From the NCBI GenBank assembly GCA_012271025.1, contig JAAXHF010000237.1, forward strand, positions 1 to 6,145: a DNA stretch of 6,145 bases, given 5' to 3'. Position numbers and translations under genes: made by a program. The notes below the pieces were generated by a model, which worked only from the letters and a program-made list of their open reading frames with translations, was not told the DNA's origin and searched no databases. Source of the stretch: Deltaproteobacteria bacterium (GTDB lineage Bacteria; Desulfobacterota_B; Binatia; Bin18). This document shows positions 5,822 through 6,145 of this stretch, piece after piece; within the stretch, counting starts at the first letter, position 1; the number at the start of each line of letters is the position of its first letter.

Positions 5822-6145
5822 TTAGTCCTCGACTTCCACGACCATCTCAATCTCAACGGCGATGCCGAACGGAAGCTGGTTCATGCCCACGGCCGAGCGG
5901 GCGTGACGGCCGCGGTCGCCAAACAGGGCGACGAGCAAATCGGACGCACCGTTGATCACTCTGGGCTGGTCGGGAAAATCGGGCGTGCAGTTGACAAAGC
6001 CCAGCAGCTTGACCACTTTGCGGACCTTGTCCAAATCCCCCAGCTCCTGCTTCAGGGATTGCAGGATATTGAGCATGACCTGTTTGGCCGCCTCATAGCC
6101 CTGCTCAACGTCCAGGTCTTTGCCCAGCTTACCCTGGATGAACGA
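5822..6145 (-). CDS. RidA (YjgF/YER057c/UK114) family protein, C-terminal part (5' end outside window)
   Basis: Read on the minus strand, the frame is open from the window edge to TAA at 5824-5822, giving the last 107 residues. The visible order (GKLG.DLDVEQGYEAAKQVMLN, LGDLDKVRKVVKLLGFVN, DQPRVINGASDLLVALFG, GRHARSAVGMNQLPFGIAVEIE) matches the RidA-like subgroup of about 150 residues. RidA proteins are small trimers; classic members deaminate reactive enamine/imine intermediates of amino acid metabolism. The conserved Arg of RidA is present in GRHARSAVG. This subgroup is poorly characterised, so the reaction is not assigned. It converges on the rho-like gene with only 33 nt between the stop codons and no clear terminator there. 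The internal Met whose codon is at 6074-6076 is not the start. Confidence 0.9.
   Translation of the reverse strand, partial: SFIQGKLGKDLDVEQGYEAAKQVMLNILQSLKQELGDLDKVRKVVKLLGFVNCTPDFPDQPRVINGASDLLVALFGDRGRHARSAVGMNQLPFGIAVEIEMVVEVED

Overview
The window is GC-rich bacterial chromosome with densely packed genes. It holds the end of one gene, a complete four-gene ABC importer operon, a complete but shortened Rho-family gene, and the 3' part of a convergent RidA-family gene. No rRNA, tRNA, CRISPR array, transposase or phage gene was seen. Gene content suggests a proteobacterium-like or related uncultured Gram-negative lineage. The binding protein and the long-loop permease resemble, from memory, polyamine-type importers common in Alphaproteobacteria, but the sequence alone does not fix the taxon.

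Layout: 1-267 is the C-terminus of a UMF1-type MFS transporter. 268-357 is a short gap with possible small stem-loops and the ribosome binding site of the next gene. 358-1458 (ATPase, PotA family), 1518-2633 (periplasmic binding protein, PotD family), 2646-3869 (permease, PotB family) and 3871-4695 (permease, PotC family) lie on one strand with gaps of 59, 12 and 1 nt. Together they make a complete spermidine/putrescine-type importer: the binding protein captures ligand in the periplasm, the two permeases form the channel, and a dimer of the ATPase powers it. 4696-4807 is a 112-nt gap without a clear promoter or terminator. 4808-5788 encodes a 326-residue Rho-like ATPase that lacks the N-terminal cold-shock/OB RNA-binding domain and starts instead with an Arg/Gly-rich tail. 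5822-6145 on the minus strand is the C-terminal part of a RidA (YjgF/UK114) family protein that runs off the window.

Two features stand out. First, a 46-bp element occurs twice in inverted orientation, exactly flanking the binding-protein gene (1458-1503 and 2635-2680; 42 of 45 aligned positions identical plus two 1-nt indels). Each copy is itself palindromic at its ends. The second copy supplies the GTG start codon and first residues of the downstream permease and forms a hairpin followed by six T, which suggests control of binding-protein to permease stoichiometry. Second, the Rho homologue keeps all recognisable catalytic and secondary-site RNA-binding motifs but begins almost exactly at the boundary where the primary RNA-binding domain of Rho would end.
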